Shown here piece after piece: positions 1-12,278 of a stretch of DNA of 64,000 nucleotides. Both the position numbers and the translations under genes were made by a program. Source of the stretch: Clytia hemisphaerica (taxonomy: Eukaryota > Cnidaria > Hydrozoa > Leptothecata > Clytiidae); the NCBI GenBank assembly GCA_902728285.1, contig CACVBU010000271.1:1582239-1646238 (forward strand). Reading direction: 5' to 3'. The notes beneath the pieces are model-generated. The model had not been told where the DNA came from. It made no database searches and worked only from the letters and a program-made list of their open reading frames with translations. Each line of letters opens with the position of its first letter. The stretch's first letter is position 1.

Positions 1-100
1 TTTTATATTTTGTCGTGATTTACTGTAGGTTGTTTTATGGATATTCTCTGCCTGTCTTGAGAAATCTTGAGGCCTAAGATTCGGTTAAAATGGGCTTATA

Positions 101-1161
101 CCAGTGGATACCCCTTAAAACCACATACCCCTTAAAACCCACAATGTTGCATTTTTGGCTTTCATAACTACCAGATTTAATTTTATATGGTATGTTTCAC
201 TTTTTTACAACCTCTTATAAATGTTCTTTCATAAAATACCAAATTTTAAGGATTTTAAAGATGCTAAAGTATCTTAAAATTCGAAGTTATTCAAAATTTT
301 ATCAAAAATCCTTTTTTGGACCTAGAAATTACACAATTGAATTTAAGGTCATAAAACCTATACTTATGGTAGGTATGAAAAAATCATTTTCATCTTCGTG
401 AATAGACCCCAACGAAAATGACAGGCCCTTAAAATTCTACTTTAAAGCAATTTTATGGTGATGATCAATAAAATCTGAAAATCGACTTTCTCAAAACCTG
501 GTCATGTTGCATACCAAAATGTCACAAATTTGATGGAGATTTAGAAAAACATTAGAACCATAGGTCAAAAATGAAGCGAATGAAGGTTTTGGCCTTTCGT
601 AGCCGTTTTTGACGAAAAAACCACACACAATTGCATTATGGGCATGAAATCCTGAAAAATGAAAATATTGTTGAAGGAATGAATTTCTAGCAAGTCTTTG
701 AACCATTGAATCACGAAGCAACACCAAATTTGTATCCATCAGCTTGAGTATCCCGTTAGCAAGGGTCGGACTTTGTGGTTTTTAGCCTTATTTTTGTAGG
801 TTTTAAGGGGTGTTTTGATTTTAACACATATTTTTGAGATCATTTAGGTACTAATGGTATATTCATAACATTAGTAACTTTTCAGTGAATCACTGTTCAA
901 AATTTGAGGTCAAAAGAACTTTTTTGTAAAAAGTTATTCGAGAAAAACCATTTTGTAGGTTTTAAGGGGTAAATAGCTAAAACTGCACTTTTCCACTTCC
1001 TCGTGAAAAACTGAAAACTGTTTTCTACAAAACATCACTGCTAGGGAAGACAATCATAGACAACGTACTTTCAACACAAAAAGTTTCAGCCTTACACTCC
1101 AACTAAACAATGAGATAGAGGGTACCACTTTTTATTGTGGGTTTTAAGGGGTATCCACTGG
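101..1161. mobile_element. TA-flanked inverted-repeat element, copy 1
   Basis: The ends are CCAGTGGATACCCCTTAA and its reverse complement, each bordered by TA (99-100 and 1162-1163), as expected for a Tc1/mariner-type TA target duplication. The subterminal GGTTTTAAGGGGTA motif recurs several times inside both ends. The minus strand holds an 82-codon open frame (491-739) also present in the second copy at 57929-59045, which lies in inverted orientation. No DDE transposase motif is visible, so this is probably non-autonomous, or carries a protein of unknown role. Superfamily placement rests on TA only. Confidence 0.8.
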
Positions 1162-1511
1162 TACCAATGCTGAAAGCTATACAGGTTTCCTCTGTAAAAG
1201 AACATAACGCCCCATTGGCAAAAATATCAAGAACAAATCAAGAACATTTCAAAGTCGTGCAAACACCCGATTTCTTAAGAAAATAGACAAAATTCCTCAA
1301 AAAAACGGTGAAAAAAAGATGATGGAAAGAACATTTTTAGGCTTAAAACTCACATCCGGAGGCTTCAAAATTGGATATTCTTAAAAAAACATTTAGACGG
1401 AGACTTGAAGTTTTAATGTTGCTTTTTATCCTCAAAACCAGTGCGGTAGTATAATAAGTTAGTCTTTAGTTGTTAGCTTAATATTGTTACTTTTTCATAT
1501 TTAAACTTTAG

Positions 1512-1960
1512 GCGGGAACATTCGAATGAGAAATGATGCAAATTATGAAGAACTCCTATTACCGAAATGTTGCACTGCTGGATGAGAAATTACTTTTCAT
1601 CAAATGTAAGAACTTTATTATTCTAAATTTTACATTGAGATAGATACACCAAATGTATTTGACTGAAAATGTTTTCCTTAATGGTAAAAATTGTCTTTCA
1701 GGGAATAAAGTTTATTTTGAGCTAAAATTTGACTTTCATCTCTGGGATGGCTCAAAAGAATACTGTACGGATTTTTTAAATTCTATTTGCTTGAACAATG
1801 TTAAATACTGTTATGTATCCTGATATAATTTTCAAATTTTTTGTTTTATTTTCTCTTTACAGGGCAAAATTAAAGTAAAGTCAACAAGTCGCTTCCAATC
1901 AGCATTGGTAATGATGGCACGAACAAGCTGAAATCATTTTCAAAGAAATAAAAACTTGAT
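1512..1960 (+). other. Possible last exons of an upstream transcript
   Basis: A splice-acceptor-like tract ends at 1511 and a donor-like GTAAGA follows 1605. A second strong acceptor (pyrimidines then CAG) ends at 1860, followed by 23 open codons to a TGA at about 1931 and an AATAAA at 1947-1952. The first exon has stops in all frames (one frame gives 23 codons and then TGA), so this could be a spliced 3' UTR, a non-coding transcript or chance. I do not recognise the short peptide. Confidence 0.2.
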
Positions 1961-2633
1961 TTTAAAATTTCCAATTGCTTCTTTCTATTCATCAGTGTTT
2001 TACTGTTATCTGGAGAAAGATAGCATGGACAACTTTCGACCCTTACTGAATGTAGTGATCTTTTAACTGAAATAATGGTGCTTATTAAATTCCAAGTGCC
2101 TTCTGTTTGATAGGGGGTGGCCGGGGTGGCTAAAACGTTTTTTTAGAATGTGGGTCTGAAAAAGTAGTGCTTTTAATTTGGACTTTCGTGGTCGATTCTA
2201 AAACCAAAAGAGAGCTTTTAAAGTAGCTCTTTTTGATAAAGTTTAAATCCCTATAAAGTCTTCTGTTTACTTGGGTGTGTTTTTCTGACTTGTGTGTTTT
2301 GCTAGTATTTCCGAAATTCCACAAAAACATTTTCTCAATTCCAAAACCGAATTTTTTTACTATTTTTCGTCATTAATGCTTTTGTGTAAATTGTGTAAAT
2401 TCCAAAATACTTAGGCAAAAAATCCTCATTTTAACGAAATTATAAAAAATAAATCCATTTCCGATACCGAATAAGAATTCTGAAATACCGAAAAAATTGT
2501 GTTATTTCCGAAATTCCAAAGTAAGAGGTCGATTTTCCCAATAAGGAAATATCGTACGCGTCCACTTAACTGGCGGAAGTTATCACACCCCTTTCTCAAA
2601 GACCCCTCTCAACTGGAACAAGTAATACTTTAA

Positions 2634-2975
2634 TGGACCTACCTATTTATAAAACGAATAATTAGAATTTAATGGAAGTAATGTATAATTTTAAATTTCG
2701 ATTTATATATCTATTGGAACGGAGAAAGCAATTAAGAAACGCATCGATGTTTAACGGTGAAAGAAAAATAATATCGACACTTTAATCAATCATTCAGAGA
2801 AAATTAAAACTGAGAAAATCTCAAAAAACCGCTTTTTTCGGGACATTTCCGGTTCTACCGGCCGGAAAAAATTTTTTTTCGAAAATCGGGCTCCGTCACA
2901 TTCGAGGGTTTATAGTGATGCACCTTTGTGCAAAAAATCAGAAAAATTGAATGAGCCAATCTCGAGAAAAGTTGG

Positions 2976-3011
<36 letters not shown>

Positions 3012-3058
3012 GAACACGGGTTAATTTATAGGACCTCCACCCCACCGGGGTAGGTCCA
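2634..3058. mobile_element. Element with tetranucleotide tail and terminal hairpin
   Basis: Starts with TGGACCTACCT and ends with the inverse GTAGGTCCA. Near the right end is an (AACT)n run (2975-3010), then a GTTAATTTATA spacer and a stable hairpin at 3031-3057 (GGACCT-CACCCC against GGGGT-AGGTCC). The same order (GGCCGGAAA block, TCGGGCTCCGTCAC, microsatellite, hairpin) occurs at 6512-6725 and 6900-7061. The layout recalls Helentron-associated DINE-1/Pearl elements of other invertebrates; that comparison is inference. Confidence 0.6.
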
Positions 3059-4440
3059 AAAAGTGGTCAAATCGTCTTCATTGGAAAATTATCCCAGTTT
3101 TTGTTCCCGCGGAAAAGAACTGACTGAAAGATCCTCACTGCAAAATATTGTGCTTCTTATGCATCCCAACTAAATTTTCTCACTTGAGAGCGCTGGAATA
3201 CTCTAATCCATAAAAAAGATGGGAATATCATATCTAAAATTCGGCTAGTTTTTGGAAGAATGGAAATATAAGTCGGATTTTCCCAGAAAAGATCCAGTGA
3301 CATCCAATAAAGTGAAAACCAACCACTTTTGGCATAACTTCGAACTTTCGAGAAATATATATTAGATTTTTTTTTTTACTTTTCTCTTTTTTCGTAAACC
3401 CTGGGACAGGGCGCTGTATCGTAAGTTTTCAATAAGAGTAAATCTATTGCCGCCCACCAAGTAGAGATTCACAGTGGAGCACACCAAGTGAAGGTTCAAC
3501 AAAACTCCAATCAAAGTTTTTTGTTGGGTAGGGTTGAGAAACAGTCAGTAGGGTTCATACAAAGTCCGGCAAGCTCCCAAATTAACATAATTTTCGAAAT
3601 ATGGTGACTAGAAAATAGTCCCTTTAACCAGTAAGGCACTAAAGCACTTGAAAACCACTTGCGCTTTCAAAACTTCGAAGGAACACCCCTTTTGTGCCAA
3701 ATGTTATGGCGGGCGGCGATTGCAGGATATTTTTCCCACATGGAACTGAATTTTAGGCAAAATGTTCCAGTAGACTGGAGTCCCAACGGGGCAATTCTAA
3801 CATACTAGATATCTCAAAATGGTAAGGCGATACTGACAGATCGTTTTTGGTTTGGTTTGGGTTTGCAAACGTATTTGAAATCAAAAAAATCTTTGAATCC
3901 GAAGATACGAAGTAACGGCATACATAAGTTCATAGTTGGGAATTTAGAATCTTTTATTTAGGGCTAGAAAATTTAGTAAGGTTCTAAAACAAACGGTGTG
4001 CTTTAAATTTTCAGTGTTTTAGAGTACTTGGTTGACTTTCGAAGATGTACCTGTTGGTATTCCAATGGGAGGCTCCCAAAGGGTCCGTGACACAGGAATG
4101 TTAAGCCGGAAATGTTCTAAATATAAGGCCTTATTATAATCAATTATCTAATGTCTGAATGAAACAATTCCCGGAGGGAACAAGCCGAAACAGAGTGGTA
4201 GACATCCTGAATCTTTATTTTTCAATGTTTCAATTGCGGTAATTGGAAAAACTTTTGATTTGACCCTCTCGATGGGCTTTTCCAGAAACAAGTGATACTT
4301 ATATGGACCTACCTGGTTATGCATTTAACACATATATAACTGATGTCTACGTGAGCGGTGACCGTTAAACAAACATTCAGAACACAAATAGTGACGATCT
4401 ATTAAAAGTAGTCGTTTGTTTAATATAAACAAGCTAGATG
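3059..4440. other. Non-coding, no gene seen
   Basis: AT-rich sequence without a usable open frame. It contains a partial element start at 4303 (TGGACCTACCTG), preceded by the flank AACAAGTGATACTTA, which is very similar to the flank at 2617-2632. The repeat family therefore probably extends left of the TGGACC motif. Confidence 0.5.
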
Positions 4441-5723
4441 CTGAATGGACCTACCTGATGATAAAAGTTAGATAGCAATGCGAGGAGAAAAAAATCAGTC
4501 AGAAAATATAGCTTTTAGCGAAAATGCATAACGCAATAAATTCATCGTTGATTGTTGATGGGGGGAGAGGGAAGGGTTGTAGGGAAAAAATAAATAGATG
4601 GTGAGCATTGTTATCAATAATGTTTTTATGTGAAAAACATAAAAATACAATGAAAAAAATCTTGAAAAAATAAAAATTTACAAATGAAAATCTACAAAAA
4701 CAAAATCGAGAAAAACGGCGATTTCCGGCATTTTCAAAAAAAAAAAAAAATTCAAAAATCAAAAAACTCAGCCAGCCAATAATTTGAGCATTTTGCGAAT
4801 ACGCATCTTTCTGCAAAAAAATCAGAAAAAAATAAAGGTGAAAATTCGAGAAAATGTAAAAAAACCGTTTTTTCCGGCATATTTCCGGCATTTTCGGCCG
4901 GAAAAAATGTTTTTCGAAAATCAGGCTCCGTCACATTTTAGGTATTGTCATATTGCATCAGTGTGCAAAATTTCATAAAAAAACATAGAGTACAGCTCGA
5001 GAAATTCAAGAAATACTGTCTTTCCGTCAAAAATAGGTTGTTCCGGTGGTTTTTAAATAGTTCCGGCTTCAAAAAAAAATCAATTTTATTGAAAATTGAA
5101 ACATGCTTGATGGTGGGCATTGCAATTAATAATGTTTTTGAATGAAAAAACAACCAATTATAAGGAAAAAGTCCAATGGAAATCCAGAAAAACGGCGATT
5201 TCCGGCATATTTCCGGCATATTTCCAGCATTTTCGGCCGGAAAAAAATTTTTCTCAAAAATCGGACTCAGCCATGTTTTGGGCAATATTAATACGCATCT
5301 TTGAGCAAAAAATCAGAAAAAACTAATGATAAAATCTCGAGAAAATGCCAAAAAAACAGTTTTTCCAGTATATTTCCGGCATTTTCGGCCGGAAAAAAAT
5401 GTTTATCGAAAATCGGGCTGCCACTTTTTAGGTATTGTCATTTTACATCAGTGTGCAAAAATTCATAAAAAAATATAAAGTACAGCTTGAGAAATTCAAG
5501 AAATACCGTTTTTCCGGCGAAAATCGGCTGTTCCGGCGATTTTTAGATAGTTCCGGCTTCAAAAATCAGTTTTATCGACAATTGAACCATGCTTGATCGT
5601 GGACATTGCTATTAATAATGTTTTTGTGTGAAAAAACAACGAAATATAAGGAAAAAGTCCAATGAAAATCTGCAAAAACGGCGATTTCCGGCATATTTCC
5701 GGCATTTTCGACCGGAACTCAAG

Positions 5724-6380
5724 GGGATTAAGGCGGGGTCAAAATGCTTGCAACGTTACAAATCATTTTCAGAAGCTCATTTTGGGCTCAAACGAAGCGT
5801 ATGACGAAGTAGAATAGGATTCAGTCTAGGCAGATGTTTTTTCATTTTGAAATTTTGCGTAATTCGCAATAATCCTCAATTTTGCGCTATTTTGATGACG
5901 TCATAAAAATTGAAATTCCAATAACTTTTGATAGAATCATCAAAATAATTTCAAACTTTCACCAAAGATGCATTTCAATGCAAATTTTCAAAATAGTTCA
6001 AAAAATTTTCAAAATCTTGATGACGTCAGCATTTTTTAAGGATTTTAGTTTTTTGGCTGAAAAGTGATGACGTCATCAAATTTTATTAAAATTTTTTTCT
6101 AATCCTAAAAACATTAATAATATGCATCTTTGGTCAAAATTTGAAATTATTTTGATAATTCTATCAAAAGTTATTGGGATTTCAATTTTCATGACGTCAT
6201 CAAAATAGCGCAAAATTGAGGATTTTTGCGAATTACGCAAAATTTCAAAATGAAAAAACATCTGCCTAGACTGAATCTTATTCTAATTAGTTATACGCTT
6301 CGTTTGAGCCCAAAACGAGCTTCTGAAAATGATTTGTAACGTTGCAAGGATTTTGACCTCCACGAACTCGCCTTAATCCC
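5724..6380. mobile_element. 657-bp palindromic MITE with CRE-like sites
   Basis: Nearly the whole element is an inverted repeat: GGGATTAAGGCG at the left and CGCCTTAATCCC at the right, with arms of about 300 bases running inward to a small centre. It interrupts the GGCCGG repeat block, so it is younger. Four copies of the core TGACGTCA or close variants lie in the arms (about 5895, 6020, 6067, 6190). Flanks do not show a clear target duplication. Confidence 0.75.
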
Positions 6381-6652
6381 ATGGAGAAAAGAATTTTTCT
6401 CAAAAATCGGACTCTGCCATGTTTTGGGCATTGCTAATACGCATCTTTGTGCAAAAAATCTGAAAAAACTAATGATGAAATCTCGAGAAAATGCCAAAAA
6501 ACCGGTTTTCCCGGCATATTTCCGGCATTTTCGGCCGGAAATGATTTTTTTTCAAAAATCGGGCTCCGTCACATTTTGGGCATTAACATTTTGCATCATT
6601 GTGCCAAAAATCAGAAAAAACTAATGAGCCAATCTTGAGAAAAGCTGGTAAC

Positions 6653-6692
6653 AGACGGACGGACGAACGAACGGACGGACGGACGGACGGAC
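6653..6692. repeat. (GGAC)n/(GAAC)n microsatellite
   Basis: A mixed tetranucleotide run between the GGCCGG module and the terminal hairpin (6708-6725). It occupies the same place as the (AACT)n run at 2975 and the (GAAC)n run at 7001. Confidence 0.9.
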
Positions 6693-6899
6693 AAAGGTTA
6701 ATTTATAGGACCTCCAGGTAGGTCCAAAAAAACGTTTAGAAAACAAAATTTCATGCTCTTTAAATATTCTTTCATATTCAAGCAAGCGGGCTTCGTCAAA
6801 AATCTGCTTGAGCAATCTTTTATCTATGATACTACCCTACTTTCATACAAAAAACCCGTTTTTTAGCCGTTTTTTGGCTCAAATTTGCCCAAAAAATTT

Positions 6900-7061
6900 T
6901 TTCCCAAAAATCGGGTTCCGTGTCACATTCGAGGGTTTATAGTGATGCATCTTTGTGCAAAAAATCAGAAAACTAATTTGCCAATTTCGAGAAAATCTGG
7001 TAACTAACGAACGAACGAACATACAACGGTTTATTCATAGGACCTCCACCGGGGTAGGTCC
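6900..7061. mobile_element. Third hairpin-ended repeat tail
   Basis: Contains TCGGGTTCCGTGTCAC, GCATCTTTGTGCAAAAAAT, a short (GAAC)n run at 7001-7020 and a terminal hairpin at 7040-7061 (GGACCTCCACC against GGGGTAGGTCC). Same module order as the tails ending at 3058 and 6725, so a dispersed family with hypervariable tetranucleotide content. Confidence 0.65.
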
Positions 7062-8991
7062 AAAAATTGAATATGGAGGGTGGAGAATACAACATTTTTT
7101 GAAATTTACCCCCTAGACATTGTGACTTTAGACCCCCCGGACAGTATGTCTAATCTAAGTATCATCTAAGCATCAGTTGTTCCCACGGACAATCAAAATT
7201 ACCGCCCTAAACAGGTTCGTACGCTAGTTTGAATGTCTGACACGAATGTCTTAAATTATACAAGAGACTGATAGCCTTAAAACGCGACCGAAATTATAGT
7301 ATATTGATGAGCTGAATAAATAGAAAACTATGATATTGTGTGTGATAATGTGATCCAAGACAACTAGAAACCCTCGAGTCACAAATGATTTTGAAAGAGC
7401 CGTAGCTTATGTTATACCCTTAGCAAGTAGAATTGTTTCATAGCGTACCAGGAATGCCTCCAGGCTTTATAAAGGTATGTGGAAAGCCAGAAACGGTTGT
7501 AATTTATTTTAAAGTAAAATATATTACTCGAAATCTTATAATCAGATTTTGCTTCCTTAGGGAGGACGGAGATGCTTCATCTAGTGTTTTATATAAGATA
7601 TCATTGACGCAGCAATGGTAGCTTTCATAGACTGGATGTTGAATAATATTGCTTCAAGGATCTAACAATGTGGATTCCCCGTGAATGATTCGATGTCGAA
7701 CAACCGAAGTGGATAGCTACAAGTGAATATCATTTTTTTAAGGATTCAATAACGTCTTTCGTTGATATGGATGAATTATACCATATCGAACGGATTAATA
7801 GTAGTTTGTTCGGAGTGGATGGTTGAAATGAACGTAAATAACGACAGATTCCATTGGCTGCTGAATTTTTCTTCATCTGAAACGGGTAAAAAATACATAC
7901 CTGAAGCATGATAAAACTATTGAAAATTGAAGATCAACCAATACGAGAAATACGAGGAAATTGCATCAAGTGAATAGCGTCGAAAAAAACAGAATCAGAA
8001 AAAATAGAGCAGTACTATTCGAGCGTAAATGATTCTCTAGACTCTATACCACACGGTAAGTCCACTATAACGTTCTGAATAACCATATGATCCATTCTGT
8101 TCTAGTCTACAATGACCTGTAATGACACGTGAATATGTAGAAGGGTGAACGAATCGAATCATTGAATTGCGTACCTTGTTATAATTGAAATAGATTTGTT
8201 TTGTAAACATATTCATTCGTTGGCCAAGCATCGGGATATTTATTAGCATGTTGCTGTCCCTAGTGCTGTAAGTTTTGGTAGAAGCAGCACTTTGTCAATC
8301 CGAGTTTGTTTCGGAAGAAAGGGCTATTTGTAACATTGCGAACAAACATTCGACTATTGTTATGTCGCTGGGTCTTCATGCCGCTTCGGCTTCTTCTTAT
8401 CTTTCAAAGGAAAGGACGGTTATCTATTTTTCATTGATGATGATGTTCAAGTTAAGAGTAACTTTATTCAGATGTTACGATCTCGTTTTCATCTGCTCGA
8501 TCACCATTCCAAGACCATTCACAGACCAAACATTAATTTTAAACTAAATTGCATTTTACTTATTTCACTGAAAAAGAAAGAAGAAGAAAATTAAGTAAGC
8601 TAGGAAGTTTGAAATTTATGGTTAGTTCTCATGAGTTTGACAATTATTTTTAAAAAGCGTTTTAAGGAAACAAGGAAACAACGTTCCCGAAATTGGAATT
8701 TATTTCAGCCAATTTGAGAAAACAGAAGGGATTGTGAGGAGGAGGCTTCCGATTGGTCTTGGTTAGTCCTTCCCTTTTTAGTTCAACACAATATGCTTTG
8801 AATCTTACGTTTGAAGCCAGAAATTGTTTATCGTTGATAATAGTAATGTATTTTTGAAGCTCGTTAAGTTTTCTCTGCAAACCAAATTGCCCGGGAACGA
8901 CAAACGGTTTGAATTGGAGCCAATAAAATGCAAGAGCTCATCCCTTTTTGCATTTGGTTTCTTCATTTTTATCCCCCGACTAAAAGTTTCT
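7062..8991. other. Non-coding, no gene supported
   Basis: No convincing exon chain. One 31-base segment at 7441-7471 lies between a TAG and a GTATGT and reads as an open ten-codon peptide, but has no partners. Open frames of 70-90 codons at 8037-8249 (minus) and 8275-8547 (plus) have no recognisable domain or sensible context. Confidence 0.4.
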
Positions 8992-9676
8992 CACGCCTCG
9001 CTGAGACAGGGGTGTAATAAATGACAACGAATTACAAATTCATTATGTTTGAGCCTAGAAATAAAAAAAGAACACTATTTCCATAAATGATACTGAAGAC
9101 AAAAATTACAAAACAACCAAACTTATAAACCTAGAAATAGAGTGAAATAAATGACAACAATTACAAATTAAAAAAACACTATTTCCATTAATGATACTTA
9201 AGACAAAAATTACAAAACAAATTACAAACCAAACTTATAAACCTAGAAATAGATGAAAAGTTACAAATTTAAAAAAGTCTTAGAGTACCTTTTGCTCACG
9301 AAAATTCAAATTAAAATAGACCTTCAACAGACTTACTAGTAGGATCCTTAGCAAAATTAAAAAAAGCGAGACACTCCACTTTAAGTCAAAGCACCACCTA
9401 CTTCCTTAAAGGCCAATGTTTGAAATTCTGTGAATATAGTAAATATTTGGCTATTTTAAAAAACTCTTTGGCAATGCTGGGGAGTAACTGATGGCAATTC
9501 ATAAGGATTACAAATATCTTCCGTTCTCTAATTAAAGGTAACGACTCATTTAATGATCAACGGACAACACGTCTATCTGGCGTCCATATTGCCCTTAAAA
9601 CGTTAGATGAACGTTTAAAAACAGTCATTACATTTAAAGCTTTCTTAAACACCCCTGTCTCAGTGCCTCGGTGTGA
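8992..9676. mobile_element. MITE with CTGAGACAGGGGTGT ends and internal duplication
   Basis: The left end CTGAGACAGGGGTGT (9001) is matched by its reverse complement at 9646-9664; the outer bases (CACGCCTCG versus CGAGGCAC inverted) extend the match. Inside, about 115 bases are tandemly duplicated (about 9020-9250), with the phrase CTTATAAACCTAGAAATAGA appearing twice. Confidence 0.65.
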
Positions 9677-9683
9677 ATATTTC

Positions 9684-9950
9684 TACTCTGGGGTACCTAA
9701 TAGCCGGTGGGTTTGAAATAAGCGGAGGGATTGGAAAAATGTCAAAACTTAATAGGCAGGGGGGGGGGTTGGAATAAAAATATCCTGGATCAAAAATTTT
9801 CGAAAAGGAGGCTAATACAGCAGAATTAGGGCAAAAGAGGGAACTTTCAAAAAACTGTTCCCAAAAATCAATAAGCGGGTGGGGGGTGTCCTAGGTGGAA
9901 AATTTTCGAAAAATTAATTATCGCCCCCTCCCCCAAGGTACCCGAGAGTA
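9684..9950. mobile_element. Short TA-flanked G-tract MITE
   Basis: Begins TA-CTCTGGGGTACCT and ends AGGTACCCGAGAG-TA, with internal G-runs followed by TTGGAA and the phrase AAAATTTTCGAAAAATTAA. The same architecture appears at 22212-22545 and in decayed form at 40824-40976 and 52407-52665. TA borders suggest a Tc1/mariner-type origin. Confidence 0.65.
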
Positions 9951-10132
9951 GGAAGTTGAGATGAAATGAAAAACTATGGCGCATTGTTTTGTGTTTGGAT
10001 TGTGAAGTAAAGATGCGAAAGGGTAGCTTGTATAACAAACTAATGATATCTATTATATGGAGAAAACCAGATGATACATGAAAGCTCTGAAAGAGAAAAC
10101 TCGTTGAAAAAAAAAGAAAAAGCACAAAAATA

Positions 10133-10845
10133 GATGAGTCATTACCACCAGAAGCAATTAAGCATACAAGGCAGCCAGGAGCATCAGCCTGTCTAACCGT
10201 TTTACCCCTGAAAGAGCATGGGTTTTCTCCGAACAAAGGAGAGTTTAGAGACGCAGTTGCACCTGAGATACGGAAAAAGTTTAAAGGAACTTCCATCAAA
10301 ATGCCCATGTACGATGTGAATCACGCACTCAATTGCAAAAAGGGAGATTTTGTAACAATCCGCCGCAACAATGTTAGAGATTTTGAAGCGGGACTCCTTG
10401 CAAAAGTGCATGCTGACGTCGAAACTGAGCCACAACTACAACTCATAGCAGGAAAAACCATCAATGGCCTTGCTGGAGACAACGCTAGACCTGATGTCCA
10501 AGCAAGAGGAGTCTGGAGCCCAGCCCAAAATGCTTATTTTGACATCCGTGTGAGCAATACCGACGCCGAAACACAAAAAATAACAAGACAGAAACTGTGT
10601 TAGCGAAACAAGAACCTCAAAAGAAACGCCCGTACCACAACAAGATCATGAGCGTCGAACAAGGAACCTTCACGCCTTTAATTTTCTCCGTAACAGGTGT
10701 GATGGAAAAGGAATGCTCGACTTTTCATAAGCATATTGCTGACAAAATTGCCAGAAAAACTGAACAGAGATAAACTATCTATGTAAACTATCTTTTCTCA
10801 TCCTCAGACCTGTCCTCGTGTGTGTCAGAGGAAGCAGGTGCCACA
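10133..10845 (+). pseudogene. Decayed retroelement protein, C-terminal region
   Basis: An open frame from about 10133 to the TAG at 10601-10603 encodes a region of the kind often attached to reverse transcriptases in cnidarian and sponge genomes: PGASACLTVLP, KEHGF, FRDAV, then NHALNC followed by IRRNNVRD, EPQLQL and FDIRV. After the stop, a shifted frame continues the same protein (VEQGTFTPLIFSVTG, 10653-10697) to TAA at 10771. Another frame then gives LSFLILRPVLVCVRGSR at about 10788-10838. The frameshifts and stops show it is dead. The C-x2-C part expected before NHALNC is degenerate. Family memory, not a search, supports the link; the exact retroelement clade is open. Confidence 0.6.
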
Positions 10846-11583
10846 CGAAGAAACCTGAGCATATACCTTTAGAGGACTTTGCACTGTTGTACATACGAAT
10901 GCAAGATTCTAAATTATTTTTTCAGTGTTAGATTTATTAAACGGAAATTTTGATACAATAACTATAGGAAGATATGGTTTTTAGGCCCAGTCAACTGAGG
11001 CTCTGGGAAATGTATTCTAACTAGAAAAAAAAAAGTGATACATGACCCGACACTGCTGGAAAAATCGAATCGAGGGCAGAATTTCTTACCTACTCCAACT
11101 CTGTTCAACACATTACCGTGACATAAAGCTGAAAGTTTCCTCGAAATCTTATTCCCAATGAAGTAAATGGTGAACAAACGAAACCCAGGCACTTCAACAA
11201 ATCGCTGAATTCATCCCATGGACCCATGGCTAATTAACCTGAGAATAAAAATGAATCAAAAGGGGAAAAAGCTGAGGAAAAACAATTTTGGAAGCACGAA
11301 GAAGAAATGGATGACGGTCGAAAGTCTGGAAGTCTAACTAGAATAAAGAAAAAAGGGAGTGACACACAAATTGAATACGACCTATACCTACCATCAATAG
11401 GCCACAAGAAAGTCACGGACCTAAGAGAAGCTTTAAACAAAATACATCTACAAGCAGCTACAAGGAATAGCACGAATAATCGTATACATGTGCGTAACAT
11501 CAAAAGATGTCGAAATACTCAAAAAAGCTGAAACCAGAACCACCAAAAAGTATACTAAAGAAAACCAAAAAGAACAAGAAACA

Positions 11584-11950
11584 TGCTGAATGGACCTACC
11601 TGATGATGAAAGTTAGTTAGCAATGCGAAAAGAAAAATGAAAAAAATCAGTCAGAAAATATAGCATTTAGCGAAAATACACAACACAATAAATTCATCAT
11701 TGATTGTTGATGGGGGAAGAGAGAAGGGTTGTAGGGAAAAAATAAATAGGAAGTTCTGGTCGCAAAAATCAGTTTTATTGACAATTGAATCATGCTTGAT
11801 GGTGAGCATTGTTATCAATAATGTTTTTGTGTGAAAAACATAGAAATACAAGAAAAAAAATCCAATGAAAATCTGCAAAAACAGCGATTTCTGGCAAACC
11901 GGAAATTTTTTTTTAAAACATGCTTTATGGTGGGCATTACTATTAACAAG
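11584..11950. repeat. Direct copy of the 4437-4690 repeat start
   Basis: GCTGAATGGACCTACCTG, then a long stretch matching 4437-4690 including TTGATTGTTGATGGGGG and AAGGGTTGTAGGGAAAAAA, then a shortened CGGCGATTT-type module (11870-11910). It marks a second insertion of the GGCCGG repeat family, partly deleted. Confidence 0.65.
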
Positions 11951-12055
11951 CAGCCTGTCGGCATTAAGGCCCAGCTCTCTTTCAGTATCGTCGGGCATCT
12001 CGCATCTCTCCATCATTCCTGCAGATATCAATCAGTACTTTTTTTTATTTTCAGA

Positions 12056-12278
12056 CCCTACAGTTGATATGGATGATTATATGGATTTGAGATTCTTTGG
12101 GTCTTGGATGCTTCGGCGAAATAACTACTTTGATTATAATCATACATGTGTTGAAGCACTCGAAATATTTACCTCGCCTGCAGTCTATAACAATTTTTTT
12201 CTGTGCAATAAATCAAATACTGACTGTTATAAGTTCGTTCTGGTTTTTCAGATGATTATTCAGATGATAAGCGTCTAA
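12056..12278 (+). other. Possible orphan terminal exon
   Basis: A strong acceptor (TTTTTTTTATTTTCAG ending 12055) is followed by about 74 open codons to a TAA at 12276-12278. The peptide is rich in Tyr, Asp and Asn and has no motif I recognise. No upstream coding exon or nearby AATAAA could be linked, so it may be a retroelement remnant or chance. Confidence 0.2.

Larger units (their letters stand above)
4443..6725. repeat. GGCCGG-rich tandem/composite repeat block
   Basis: Opens with TGGACCTACCTG and closes with CAGGTAGGTCCA, so the block has the same ends as the 2634-3058 element. Inside, a module built of TTTCCGGCATTTTCGG, CCGGAAAAA, TCGGGCTCCGTCAC and GCATCTTTGTGCAAAAAAT recurs at about 4876, 5206, 5370, 5688 and 6512. 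Short open frames here repeat the same peptide in several frames and are by-products of the repeat. A palindromic element is inserted at 5724-6380. The first 160 bases recur at 11584. Confidence 0.7.

Noticed and set aside
4499-5326. Several Phe/Lys-rich frames of 60-130 codons
   Set aside because: They are translations of the GGCCGG repeat modules in different frames and recur wherever the repeat does.
2960-7061. CRISPR-like array from regularly repeated modules
   Set aside because: Repeat units are long, imperfect and without unique spacers of constant size, and the sequence is clearly eukaryotic.
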